From: Rostrohypoxylon terebratum
Taxonomy: Eukaryota; Ascomycota; Sordariomycetes; Xylariales; Hypoxylaceae
Assembly: GCA_022497145.1 (NCBI GenBank)
Contig: MU385904.1
Location: forward strand, 175,991-239,990
DNA length: 64,000 bases
Direction: 5' to 3'
Part shown: positions 53,496 to 64,000 of the stretch, piece by piece
How positions within the stretch are numbered: the stretch's first letter is position 1
Layout: every line of letters begins with the position of its first letter
The notes under the pieces: generated by a model
What the model was told of the DNA's origin: nothing
Seen by the model: only the letters and a program-made list of their open reading frames with translations
Database searches by the model: none
Position numbers and translations under genes: made by a program

Positions 53496-56400
53496 GTAGA
53501 GGTACGGTCTATTGCGGCTTACACAATCGGGCAGGCTCGCTCGGTATTGTGGTAGGCTGTTGGCATTATTGGGTGCTATGGGTTTACTGGACTTGGCGTT
53601 GGATTTGGCTTAGCAAGCACCCCGGTATATTGAGAAAGGAGGGTAATTTCGTATCTCTCTTTATAACATGAACAAAGACTTATCCCTCGGGGTTCCTATA
53701 ATGGGCCTAGGGAGCTTCGCATTAAAACGGTGTTGGTGAGTCGGAAGGCCTTGCATTTTCTGTTTCTAAGCCAATCCCGCCTCGAATCTGTACTATATAT
53801 AATCCGCCTACATGTGAAGAGGCTTCTTCCACAGCGGGATGCAGATGGGTCGGATCACAAAAATGCTTTCTTTCGGCGTTGTCTACTTAAGAGGCGCACG
53901 CATACTACGCTACGATAAGACGACGTTTGGATGGGTTCATGAGCTCTGGTTTCGGTTGAGGCTTAGATTGTCCTGTACATAGAGATGGTGGTCTCGGCGT
54001 TCGTTCGTGCGGGTCAGCCATAAGAAAGATGGCGTATGAGGGAAAAGAAAATCTCCCAATCAACCAATGGACTAATAGTCAACTTTTTTCTGACATATCA
54101 TCTGTCTTCTACTGCTGCTGCTTTAAGGTGTCGATTAATTTTATACTCTGTGGAATGTGTCGTGAATGATAAAGTCTCAGTTTCTTATTCTCGGTAAATT
54201 GGATACGTGGAACTTGAGAGCTGCCGAAAACAAGAAACCATACGATATTTTCGGAACCTCATACGACCAAAATTGACCTTGCCAGGACGGAAACAACCAC
54301 ATCTCCCGTCCCGCATCCCATTAAAAATGATTAAAGGTAGTACAAAGAATGATACAAAAAGAAATATAAAGCGAAAAAAACGTACAACACCACGGATTCG
54401 CCGGTCGTCACCGACCCGACTACTAGTGCGGCTGTAGCTAGCTTATCTATGGGAGAGCGGACGGGATCCCGAGTTCTCTAGCTCATATGGTCGTACGTAA
54501 TAGGCTTTGCTATTAAAACAGTATATATTGCCAAGGTCCAGTATGCGCGTCACTCGCCCATCGTAGGAACAAGCATCTTCTACGGACCACATCACATGAT
54601 TTTCCTTAATTCTTGTCAATAAACAACTCGCACCAAGCATTGCTCTATCGCAGTTCAGTCGGGTATGACGAATGGACGGGTAAAGGTTGGTTTTGGTATG
54701 TAGGTAACTTATTGGGTTACTGTCAATATCTGCAACCCCACCGACCACTAAATATCATATTCGTCGCAGATACATATGGTCATGTTGACTGGCCATCGGT
54801 CGAGATACGTGTAGTCGCGTACGTAGTATGTTCTGGATCTCAGTCATGTCGTTGTCGCAACACTTTCCACGACAATCATATCGTATGGCGAAGCCAATAT
54901 GATGTTGTGGTGACATGAAATATGTTGCGAGCGATGATGAAGCCATACATCTTGCATAGCCGAATCATATAGAACATTGACGACGTTCGTAGATTGGTAC
55001 TACCTCATCTAGGTATCCAACGCAACATAGAGTGAGTGTTTCACGGTGGCTCGATGTTGATTGTACGTGATCATAAGATTGGTCTAGCCATCTAGCAATC
55101 AAAACCATAAACATTGTACCATCGCGAACACTTAAATAAGGTGGTGGACCAAACATGTTTGAGATTTGCGAAGGGAGACATGCGAGAATCAGACGACCGG
55201 GGTAGCTATCTTAAATGCCGGCATCGATCTAGAATCATGCATACAATGTAGCGACCGGGACCACTCCGCGGAGGGGAGGGCTATGGAGGCCAGGGCGAAC
55301 AGTTCCCAACCATGTGGTTATCTCGTCCTCATGAGAGTCAGAGTCAAATCAGGCAGATCACCGATATGGGACCATCCTTCTCCGTGTATTGCGTCCGCGC
55401 AAGGAGGTGTGGCAGTGAAGGCAGTGTGGTAACGCGGAGGTGGGAGGTGGTCACGGCGGGTGGAAACTCCGCAGGATCATGCGATATCGTTCGGCTTGGT
55501 TGGACTGGTCGTTCGAAAATAAGGCATCCAAGGTACAATACCTACCTAACCCATCTGTTATAGGGGGGGACTGGGGGACTGGGGGAACATGACTCCAACC
55601 GTGTCGACCGTTGCCAACCCCAGGTTTCTGTTTTCGGCCGAGAGCGCGTTAGGGGGACGGTTTGCTGTCAGGGAACCGTGGAAATGAACCGGTAGCGCAG
55701 GAAATCACCTGGTTCGGCGGAGTTCCGAAGACTGACAAAACCGACTCCAAAATCATTTAATATCCAACAGTTGGGCGTGAACGTCATTGATGGACGTCCC
55801 AAGTTGGATATATAATAGGTACCAACCCCGCCTCCTCTCATCCTCCAAAAGTTGTTGAGCTCAAGACCCTTCTTCAACCGTTGATTTTTAATAAGGAATT
55901 TCGCGCGCGGTGCCGGCACCTAAAGGTGGAAGATCAACATTTGATTTGCGATCACAAAAACATCTTACTTTACTCCGATATAGTGCACGGAGTTCCGTTG
56001 ATTGGAAAGGGTGCGCTCTGATACGTGCCCTCTTATACGTTACCTATCCACCTACGTAATTCCTATTACTGTGCAAGGTGCAAGACACATGTGAACGAGG
56101 GCTTCCGAATCCATTTTTTGAAAACTCACCCGGAAAGATCAAGATCTCAACTGTTAAGAAAACCCACAGTCGTACAGTCGCACAGTCGCGTACACGCATT
56201 TATTGCAGCGACAGCTCAAGCAAACACGAAAGCATTCTATTGACATCAAGAGCAACGAAAACAAGCCGCCACGCCTACCCATACAACAAGAAACGGCAAA
56301 ATGGAACCCACCACTCCCGCGAACCCGATGACGACGGAGTCGGACACATGGTTCTGGACTTGGGTTACAACTTCATACCCCAACTAAATGGACGTCATCT

Positions 56401-57469
56401 TAGCTACGATGAATCGATGGTCACCAATGTATAGCAGGCCACGGCTGAACAAAGGATGAATTCGATAAAAGGGTGAGCTTAGGCTTGGCCCATTCAGCTC
56501 ACATATTCAATATCTGGATTCTGGAAACAGAAATGAAGGCCTCGGATGGCTAGGCGGACTGGAAATGCTTGCCTCAGTTTTAGGAGGGAGTTTTATGAGT
56601 TTGGAAAATATCGCAATCTGATAATATGTGGATGGGAAATTTGGTATTATCGGTCAACATTGAGGAGGTTTGGGAGGTTTAGGAGGGCTGGTAGGCTCGC
56701 TGATCTTTGCCTTGACAAAGTGCTAGGGCGGGGTTTGTGCTGAAGGTTTAGTTGGCCTAGTTGATAGGACAGTCTCCCAATTCTTGACTGGCTGAATCGG
56801 CTGAATTGGAGATCAAAGAATTGGGGAGCAAAGAACCGGACTCATGGGCTATGGTGTTAAAGGAACTTTCAAGGAATCTTTATGGAAATTTCAGAAGGAC
56901 AAAGATCAAATCAATCTAGTTTCAAATATATTCAAAATAGGAAGCCAGAAGTAAACTGCGTTTACCTGTAACTTCTCAACTTCTAACCGTAGGCTTCATC
57001 AGTAACGGCGAATCTGAATCTGAATCTGAGTCTGAGTCTGATAAATCAATTGGAGTAAGAACCGGCCAGATTGATGGAGGAGTACCTACTACATGCAATT
57101 GAAGAATAGGTAGGTAAGCTGAAGCTGACCTCGACTTTAACCCCAGAAAGACCCCACTAAAGTTGTATCCCGCCAGTGACATTAGTGACATTAACACACG
57201 CACTACAGGTAAGTAACCCCGCGATTCCGATAGTCGGAGGTAACTCACCCTGCCGGAACTTTGGGAAGTCACCAAAATTTCCAATGCGCACCAAATCGAA
57301 GGAGCCAATGATCTAATTGTATATTCTCAGCTTAAATCACCATATCGCCTTCCCAATTGTAACCTTTAAAAGTCTAAAGTCTAAAATAAAGGCTAAAAAA
57401 TCGATAAATTCAAGCTTTCAGAAAGTCGATTGAAGGTTTCGGAGAACAACATAAAGATCTTGAGAGACA
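53496..57469. other. 4-kb region without a supported gene
   Basis: The first part is the 3' flank of the trehalose gene. A basic low-complexity frame at 54207-54437, and frames at 54443-54946 and 55166-55563, have no recognisable content. G7-ACT-G5-ACT-G5 lies at 55563-55585. A zinc-finger-like fragment lies at 56025-56243 (separate entry). A TCTGAA/TCTGAG hexamer repeat, about five copies, lies at 57012-57041. Confidence 0.45.
56025..56243 (+). pseudogene. Zinc-finger-like fragment
   Basis: The frame opens with GTG, not ATG, and runs 72 codons to a stop. It encodes YYCARCKTHVNEGFRIHFLKTH given here by position (residues 14-35): Cys16-x2-Cys19-x10-His30-x4-His35, a plausible C2H2-type site, followed by a basic RSRSQLLRK. 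The rest is not conserved-looking. It may be a remnant of a larger gene such as the fungal proteins that begin with a CxxC...HxxxxH segment, or a chance match. Confidence 0.25.
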
Positions 57470-58820
57470 ATGGCTTCGTTCCCTCCTCCACCAACCAACA
57501 CCATCGACTGGTCTAATGTTGGATTTCGAATTCGTGAGGGTAAGCAACATTGCTTCTCACCGATCTAAAACATACTGTGGACACAGTAGGACCTAGGTCA
57601 CAAGATTGACTAACTCTTTGACCCACCAGTAAATGGACACATCGAGTCTCACTACTCGGTGAAGACTGGAAAATGGACGGCACCTCAATTCATTACCGAT
57701 CCCTACATCCGCATCCATGGAATGTCCCCAGCTCTTAACTACGGCCAGCAAGCCTTTGAAGGACTCAAGGCCTTCCGCAATCCTTCCGGCGATATTCAAG
57801 TCTTCCGACCTGATCGTAATGCTGTTCGTATGCAGCATTCGGCCGAAGTTATCTCGTGCCCTCCCGTGCCTACAGACCTTTTCATCGAAGCCGTAAAAGC
57901 CGCTGTTGCGCTCAACGCCGAGTATGTCCCACCTCACGAGACAGGTGCTGCCATGTACATCCGACCTCAGGTCTACGGTTCGAGTGCACAACTAGGACTA
58001 AGCGCTCCCGAAGAGTACACTTTCTGCGTCTATGTCCTACCCACAGGCGTCTACCACGGTTCGCATCCCGTCGATGCGTTGATTTTGGAGGAATTCGATC
58101 GCGCAGCTCCCAACGGAACAGGAAACGCAAAGCTCGGAGGCAATTATGCACCCGTGCTTAGGTGGAGCGACAAGGCCAGAACCGAGGGATATGGTATCAC
58201 CCTTCATCTAGATAGTTCGACACATTCAGAGATCGACGAATTCAGCACAAGCGGCTTCATCGGTGCCATTGTGGACGGTGAAAATGTTACACTCGTGGCG
58301 CCCGACTCGAAGAGCGTGATACAGAGCGTGACCGCAAACAGTGTCTTAGATATCGCCCGCAGCTTTGGATGGAAGGTGGAGAAGAGACCTGTGAGTATCG
58401 CGCTTCGTTAAATACGTGCATGTATCATCCAACCATGCTAACGTCTTTTAGATCAAATACACAGAGCTGCCTAAATTCTCTGAAGTCATGGCTGCAGGTA
58501 CTGCTGCCGCCCTGGTGCCGATACGATCAATCACGCGACGCTTGGACCCTGCCTCACCTGAATCCATCTCGTCTGCAGGAACGCACTCGCGTCTATCGAC
58601 TGAGGGTGGCGTAGAAAAAGTCACCTACATCCCTAAGTCGCACGAAGAAGCCGGCCCGATTTGCTCAAAGCTCACAACCCAACTTAAGGGTATCCAGCTC
58701 GGAAAGGTCCAGGACAGCTTTGGGTGGAATTACCCCGTCACTCGTGGAGATGGGACGAAAGTAGTCGGCGAGACAAATGGGGCACAGAAAAATGGAGAGA
58801 CAGTCGATCAATTGGACTAA
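57470..58820 (+). CDS. Branched-chain amino acid aminotransferase
   Basis: A 399-residue PLP enzyme of the class IV aminotransferases. Exons: 57470-57539, 57630-58390 and 58452-58820; introns 90 bp (phase 1) and 61 bp (phase 0). It transfers the amino group between Leu/Ile/Val and 2-oxoglutarate. The Schiff-base lysine is Lys191 in GNAKLGGNYAP. Other family blocks are SPALNYGQQAFEGLKAFR (substrate and PLP region), RPDRNAVRM, YIRPQVYG and EFSTSGFIGAI (normally E.GTSN in the cofactor phosphate site; here EFSTSGF). No mitochondrial presequence is obvious, so it may be the cytosolic form. The EFSTSGF variant is also seen in fungal paralogues related to the secondary-metabolism ToxF type (recalled), so a role outside primary metabolism is possible. 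Confidence 0.92.
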
Positions 58821-60409
58821 GTCAAGCTGGGCTGGCGCCGATGGTAGGTGGGATTATTAGGCGTGTAAATGCGTCGACGTTCGAGGGCGACTTTATTAAA
58901 TAGAGCTATATCTCATTTTGCTTTTGATTTTCTCTTTTCTCAAGGCTAGGAAAAATCATCACTTTCGGTCGGGGAAGACAAAACAAAAGAAGAGTTCAAT
59001 CGGCAAGAAAACTAAAATAGACAAATGGAGACTCGCTTCTTTATGATCAATTCGGATTGACGTACATAATTATCGGGTTTTACATCACTTGCCTGAGTTG
59101 GGAGTCGCATGCATATCCGTTCGCATACCTTCGGGACACAACTAGATATTCCACGGATACATACAGCTCAGCTCATTAACCTATTCAATCGAAGTGCGAA
59201 CCCGATGGCCAACACTCCATACGTAGTGCCAATCAATCCTACTCAACTGTCCCTCTTTTTTGCTTCTGCGAATTTGAAGATTTAATTAAAAGGGGAAAAA
59301 CTTCATCGACTATAGTAGTCAAATATTTTTGTGTTTGTGTCTAGATCTCCTCCATGCATAGAATTAATGTGGTTTGTATGGCGCGCATACAATCGGGATG
59401 AGCCATTTTCCTTTCGACGTGAATCCTGGAAGCTGACATGTGATACGTTGCTCACCATGACGATCCTCTTAGCCATGTTCCATTTTGATGACTGTAACAT
59501 TATCCTAAAAGCTTACTTTAGATAAGAACTCCAATATTGAATACTCTAATTCGACGCGATATCGACTTCGTCATACCCACCACGGATATCAATCCATGAT
59601 TTGGGGTTTAGTCTTTGCAAACCCCTATTCGGAGGCCTCGAGGTCATGTGATATGGCGCCGGTGGAAAGGGACGGATGCGTTCATCTCTTTTCCAACCCG
59701 TCTCCATCTCATCTCCTCTTGGACCTTGACTAAGGACCTTGACAGGCTTGACTAAGGAATGGTGCTAGCAAAGGCAAGATTTTTTTTTTCGAGAAGCTTG
59801 CTTAGACGACCCCTTGACACAGCCTCCGCCGCCATGCTAGATGTGTTCTGGGTGCGACAAGCTACACCTGTCCAGCCAGGATACAGGTGGCAATTCACGA
59901 AGGGAAGCTATCCAAATTCGGTGAGCTCTGCAAGAAAGTCTGGGAGCGCCATTTTATTTCCTCGAGAAACACCTACCACTGCGCTCACCCCCAAACAATG
60001 GAGTGCGTATCCGTGTTAGTTCCCACGTGCAGAACAGTCCACAAACAAAGCACACTCCCCACGCCTCCTTCAGCAGAGAGGAAGAGCGCATGTATGTAGG
60101 TACATAGGCATGTATTGTACAGACGCCGGGCTTATCTTTACCAAAACATGAAATGTAATAAGCCAATTCACCTAGGATCCGGGATCTTCAAAGACCCAAC
60201 CGGCCTAGGTCTAGACGCCTTTCACACCACTCAGACACCCAGCTTGTCATCCAACATGTATTAATACCCTCCCATTTTTGCTGCCAAAATTTGCTCTGCT
60301 TCCTGCAATGCGTGTTGTGTCGTGTGTGTGACATCGGACAGACTTTTACGTACTCGGAACTACCCTCCTTTTCTTTGATGAACTCGTAATAAGTTACTAA
60401 TGTGGATTG
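58821..60409. other. Intergenic, aminotransferase 3' flank and HAK promoter
   Basis: This 1.6-kb gap separates two plus-strand genes. Frames at 59303-59525 and 59759-60166 on both strands lack domains. A run of nine or ten T occurs near 59780. No repeat or RNA gene is seen. Confidence 0.5.
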
Positions 60410-63179
60410 ATGGACAAAATGGCGACAACCAAGATCACAATCGCTGCGGATGACGACACCCTCAAGCCCTCTGACTCCAGTGCCGGCGGTGGTGGTGGCA
60501 CGGATCTAGGAGGCGTATACCACACGCGCAGCCTTTCGCGGTCTCGTGGACCTGGCATCCGTCGCACGACCTCTCGCGCCTCTCGAGATAGGCGCAGTGA
60601 TCATCTCGAAGTCGAGGACGAAGATGATTGGCTGCAAGACGATGGGAGAAAGAAACAGGTCTTCAAGGGTTCTGCGTTGCTCTGGTATCGTAGTTCCCAT
60701 TTGATTGCGGAGTTATACCGTGTCGTAGATTGATGCTAATCGGCTTCTGTTAAGGCTGGCATACCAGTCAGTCGGTGCTATTTACGGTGATATCGGGACG
60801 AGGTAAGGTATCTCTCATACTTGTTGCCTTTGAATCGTCGAATCGCCGATATTAACCAAAATATAGTCCTCTATACGTGTACTCGAGTACTTTTACCGCT
60901 CCACCCAGTTACGATGACCTTCTACAAGTTCTCTCCGTTGTGGTTTGGTCCCTGACCATCATGGTGACGCTCAAATACATCTTGATTATCCTACACGCCG
61001 ACAACCAGGGAGAAGGGGGTACCTTCAGCTGTTATTCACTCCTTACCAGATATGTGAGTTATTTATCACACTGGAAGCGGGATCACTTGTTAACTTTATA
61101 CAGGCTAATATCACCGATCGTGATCCTCGAGAGGCCCGTCTTGTGAAGATGGAGCGCCATCTGACTCAGGATATGAGCGCCACCAACCGCACGCTCCGAT
61201 CAACCATCGAGCGAAGCATGTTCACTCGCGGTCTCCTGAAGACTATCGGCGTCCTCGCCGTTTCAATGGTCATCGCCGACGGTGTGCTTACACCCGCGCA
61301 GTCCGTGCTCGGCGCTGTCCAGGGTCTCTCCGTCGTGAGCCCGAATATAGATAGTCCTACCATCGTAGGGACATCTTGTGGTATCCTGGTTCTTCTTTTC
61401 CTCATCCAGCCACTAGGAACTACGAGATTAGCCACTGTGTTCGCTCCAATCGTCATCCTGTGGCTTGGGTTCAATGCCGGGTTTGGTATCTACAACTTGA
61501 TCAAGTATGACCACTCGGTACTGAAAGCCTTCTCGCCGTACTTCGCTATCCACTTCTTCGTGGAGAAGAAGACAGATGCTTGGCGAATGTTGGGCGGTAT
61601 CCTGCTCGCGTTTACCGGTGTCGAGGCTCTGTTCGCGGATCTAGGTGCCTTTAGCATGAGGGCTATCCAGATCAGTTGGCTGGGCTGGTGCTATCCTTGC
61701 CTATTACTGGCGTACGTTGGTCAGGCTGCCTACATCAGCGTTAATCCTGATGCGTACTCCAATCCGTTCTATAACGCGGTTCCTCCAGGAATGCTGTATC
61801 CTAGCTTGATCGTGGCAGTCTTAGCCGCTATTGTTGCTTCGCAGGCCATGATTACAGCTGTCTTCCAGGTAGGCATTACTTCCTTCTTACCATAAGATAT
61901 TGCGCTAACAAAACTGGAATAGCTTATCAGTCAATTGATGAAATTGTCTTACTGCCCGCAAGTAAAGGTTGTCCACACATCAACCAAGTTCCATGGACAG
62001 TTATATGTACCCTTCATCAATTGGATTTTGATGTGCGGAACTATTCTCGTTACTGGCGTCTACTCCAATACGACTCGCCTTGGAAACGCCTACGGGTAAG
62101 TCTTCTCGTCCCCCTAGGTTTGCTAAGTATGAGAGGATCTTGGATATTAATGGTCTTGTAGTGTATGTGTCATGTTCGTGACATTCTTCGACACATGCAT
62201 GGTTATGCTTGCCTCTTTACTCGTGTGGCAGTTGTCTCCATTCGTCGTCTTCATACCCTGGCTCGTCTTCGCTACCGTCGATTGCTTGTATCTATCCTCT
62301 TCTTTGAACAAAGTCCCCGATGGCGCTTGGTTTACGATCACAATCGCGGGAATCCTCACTTGCATCTTCCTGCTATGGCGTTTCGGCAAAGAGAACCAGT
62401 GGCGTGCGGAGGCCGAAGATAGGTTCCGGCCGGCTCAGCTTCTCCATCGTGAAAACGACTCTGTTGACAGCCCTCTGGTGCTAGCTCCCCGCTGGGGCGG
62501 TGGTCCCGTCAGCCGTATCAAGGGCTTGGGTATCTACTTCGATAAGGCGGGAGTGCTTACGCCGACCGTATTCACCCAGTTCGTCAGCAAGTTCGGCACC
62601 GTACCCGATGCCATCATCTTCTTCCACCTCCACCCCGTCGAAGCCCCCTCCGTCGTGGCAAGTAACCGTTATGCCATTTCGAGAATCCCCGCCGTCCCTG
62701 GATGCTATAGACTGGTCATTCGCCACGGCTATATGGATGAGGTCATTACTCCTGATCTAGCGGCTCTTATCTACGAACAGGTGCGCAAGTTCATTATCCG
62801 CGACGGAAGCAGCGGCGATGAGAACACGCAGGTCGATGAGGTAGAGGAACAGCAAGACGGACAGATTACCGGACAAACCGATGAGGAAATTCAGGCCAAG
62901 ACCGCCGCTGGGCAAAACGGCGGCAACAGAGCTATGCTTGGTCTCGATGACGAGGCTACAAAGGAGGAGCTCGGTAGACTTGACCGCGCATTCGCTAGCA
63001 AGGTTATGTACATCGTCGGCAAGGAACAGATGCACATCAAGGACCACGGAACTTCGTTTCCCCGCCGTATTCTCCTGACCACGTTCCTCTGGATCAGGGA
63101 TAATACGCGTGGCAAGATCGCGAACCTAAGACTAGCTATGGATCGGGTTGTCGAAGTTGGCTTCATCAAGGAGATCTAG
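60410..63179 (+). CDS. High-affinity potassium transporter, HAK/KUP family
   Basis: An 821-residue plasma-membrane transporter for K+ uptake (with H+ or Na+ coupling in fungal HAK proteins). Six exons: 60410-60684, 60755-60802, 60867-61053, 61104-61868, 61923-62095 and 62162-63179; introns 50-70 bp. The hydrophilic N-terminus (Ser/Arg-rich) precedes the first helix. The family motif GAIYGDIGTSPLYVY is assembled across exons 2 and 3, which confirms both splice sites. About twelve membrane segments follow, including GVLAVSMVIADGVLTPAQSV, GFNAGFGIYNLIKYD and ALFADLGAFS. After the membrane part (ending IAGILTCIFLLWRFG) comes a long cytosolic tail with KGLGIYFDKAG and RLVIRHGYMDEV. The second ATG at 60419 could also be used. 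This gene type is usually induced by potassium starvation. Confidence 0.94.
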
Positions 63180-64000
63180 ATCTACATATTTTGGGGGCTA
63201 CGGATTATCACGCTGTAGGATACATAGAATAGAGCGGTCGGGAGATTTGGAATTTGGATAGAATTCGAATTGCTCATATAGATAGACACAGTTCTTCACC
63301 TGCTGGTGTCTTATTCAATTAATTTGTTCTCGTTCCATCGAAGCTGTGCCTATTCCTATTCGCGATACTTGATAGTTGTATATGAACTCTGTATACTTTG
63401 TTTGACAATCAGCATTTTTATCAACACATGTAAACCCTGTCTATCTAGTGGTATAAATTTCTATACACTCCAAAAAGAATAGATAAACTACCTAGACGCT
63501 GAATGTCTGTTTTTGGGTTTATTCGTAAATGGGTTTACTGTATCCATTTTCTTCGACAGAAATCTACGGGGTCAACCCAGACACCTATGCAACGTTTGTC
63601 ATTGAAGTAGAGCTCTTGTACCATTTATTTCAGGGTATCCTAAGCGTTCAAGTCGATTTGAAAACACGATATAAACTTTTACGGCGGGAAGGACCTTTGA
63701 CTTGAAGTTGGGAACAGCAAATTTCCTGTCCAACCCTAACCCTGATGAAGTTTTTCGCACAACCCTAACCCTAGTGCAACCCTAACCTTAAATTTGGCAA
63801 TAACTCCAACCCTAACCTTACTTCTGACCCCTAACCCTATCCCCATTCCTTTCGTCTCAGACTGCCGTGTCTATGTATGAATACGAAGTCTCAAGCTTTC
63901 AGCCCTATAAGTTAATCCACCGTTACGCGCACATACCGGGTGTGGACCACCCATTTTCCCATATAAAACAACCAAAACCCAACAATTATAATTAATTCAG
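63180..64000. other. 3' flank of HAK gene with telomere-like tract
   Basis: No coding frame of note is seen. Positions 63731-63845 contain degenerate telomere-like repeats (separate entry), followed by AT-rich DNA to the window end. Confidence 0.5.
63731..63845. repeat. Dispersed telomere-like repeats (CCCTAA orientation)
   Basis: CAACCCTAACCCT at 63731-63743, ACAACCCTAACCCTAG near 63759-63774, CAACCCTAACCTT near 63777-63790, CAACCCTAACCTTAC near 63808-63822 and CCCCTAACCCTATCCCC near 63828-63844. Units are separated by unrelated spacers and all point the same way, about 550 bases after the HAK stop. Confidence 0.75.

Overview
The window is nuclear DNA of a filamentous ascomycete (Pezizomycotina; I lean to Sordariomycetes, but the sequence alone does not settle the class). 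The evidence is mostly multi-exon genes with introns of 46-131 bp (one of 281 bp), GTRNGT-like donors and CTAAC-like branch points. The gene content is typical of moulds: a proteinase K-like subtilase, a GH43 arabinosidase-like enzyme, DUF1996, DUF3328/UstYa, a HAK potassium transporter, and a TslA-type trehalose regulatory subunit. The intergenic DNA is AT-rich and contains TTAGGG/CCCTAA telomere-like tracts. Exon boundaries were placed by hand from frame, splice consensus and family similarity. No transposon, tRNA, rRNA or CRISPR array could be supported.

Layout. 0-3 kb: a 10-cysteine small secreted protein with a hidden second exon, and a secreted DUF1996 protein. 5.8-7.8 kb: a zinc-finger/RGG nuclear protein. 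8.5-11.8 kb: MSH3. 12.3-13.8 kb: a secreted subtilase. 16.7 kb: a small conserved hypothetical. 17.6-20.4 kb: a CSC1/OSCA-type membrane channel. 21.3-22.7 kb: a type II membrane O-fucosyltransferase-like protein. 24.0-25.6 kb: secreted GH43. 27.9-28.8 kb: a secreted DUF8021-like protein. 29.2-33.7 kb: Nudix hydrolase, AYR1-like short-chain reductase and aromatic-type FAD monooxygenase, all on the minus strand. 36.9-37.8 kb: an F-box-like/cysteine-rich protein with an in-frame stop. 38.0-40.6 kb: a tiny repeat-bearing secreted peptide gene divergent from a UstYa/DUF3328 oxidase gene. 41.0-44.1 kb: MSH4. 44.7-46.7 kb: RSA4/NLE ribosome-assembly WD40 protein. 50.4-53.5 kb: TslA. 57.5-58.8 kb: branched-chain aminotransferase. 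60.4-63.2 kb: HAK/KUP potassium transporter.

How the genes relate. Most are unconnected housekeeping genes (two MutS homologues, ribosome assembly, trehalose, potassium, osmosensing) mixed with secreted enzymes. The best candidate for an undescribed system is at 37,980-40,551. A 65-residue pre-peptide has a signal peptide in exon 1 and two copies of R-Q-Y-x-P-x-x-K in exon 2. It shares a 1.24-kb divergent intergenic region with a UstYa-like DUF3328 protein that has both HxxHC motifs. Dikaritin RiPPs such as ustiloxin, phomopsin and asperipin are built from secreted repeat peptides by this oxidase family, so this may be a minimal RiPP-like pair. The chemistry and the link between the two genes are inference.
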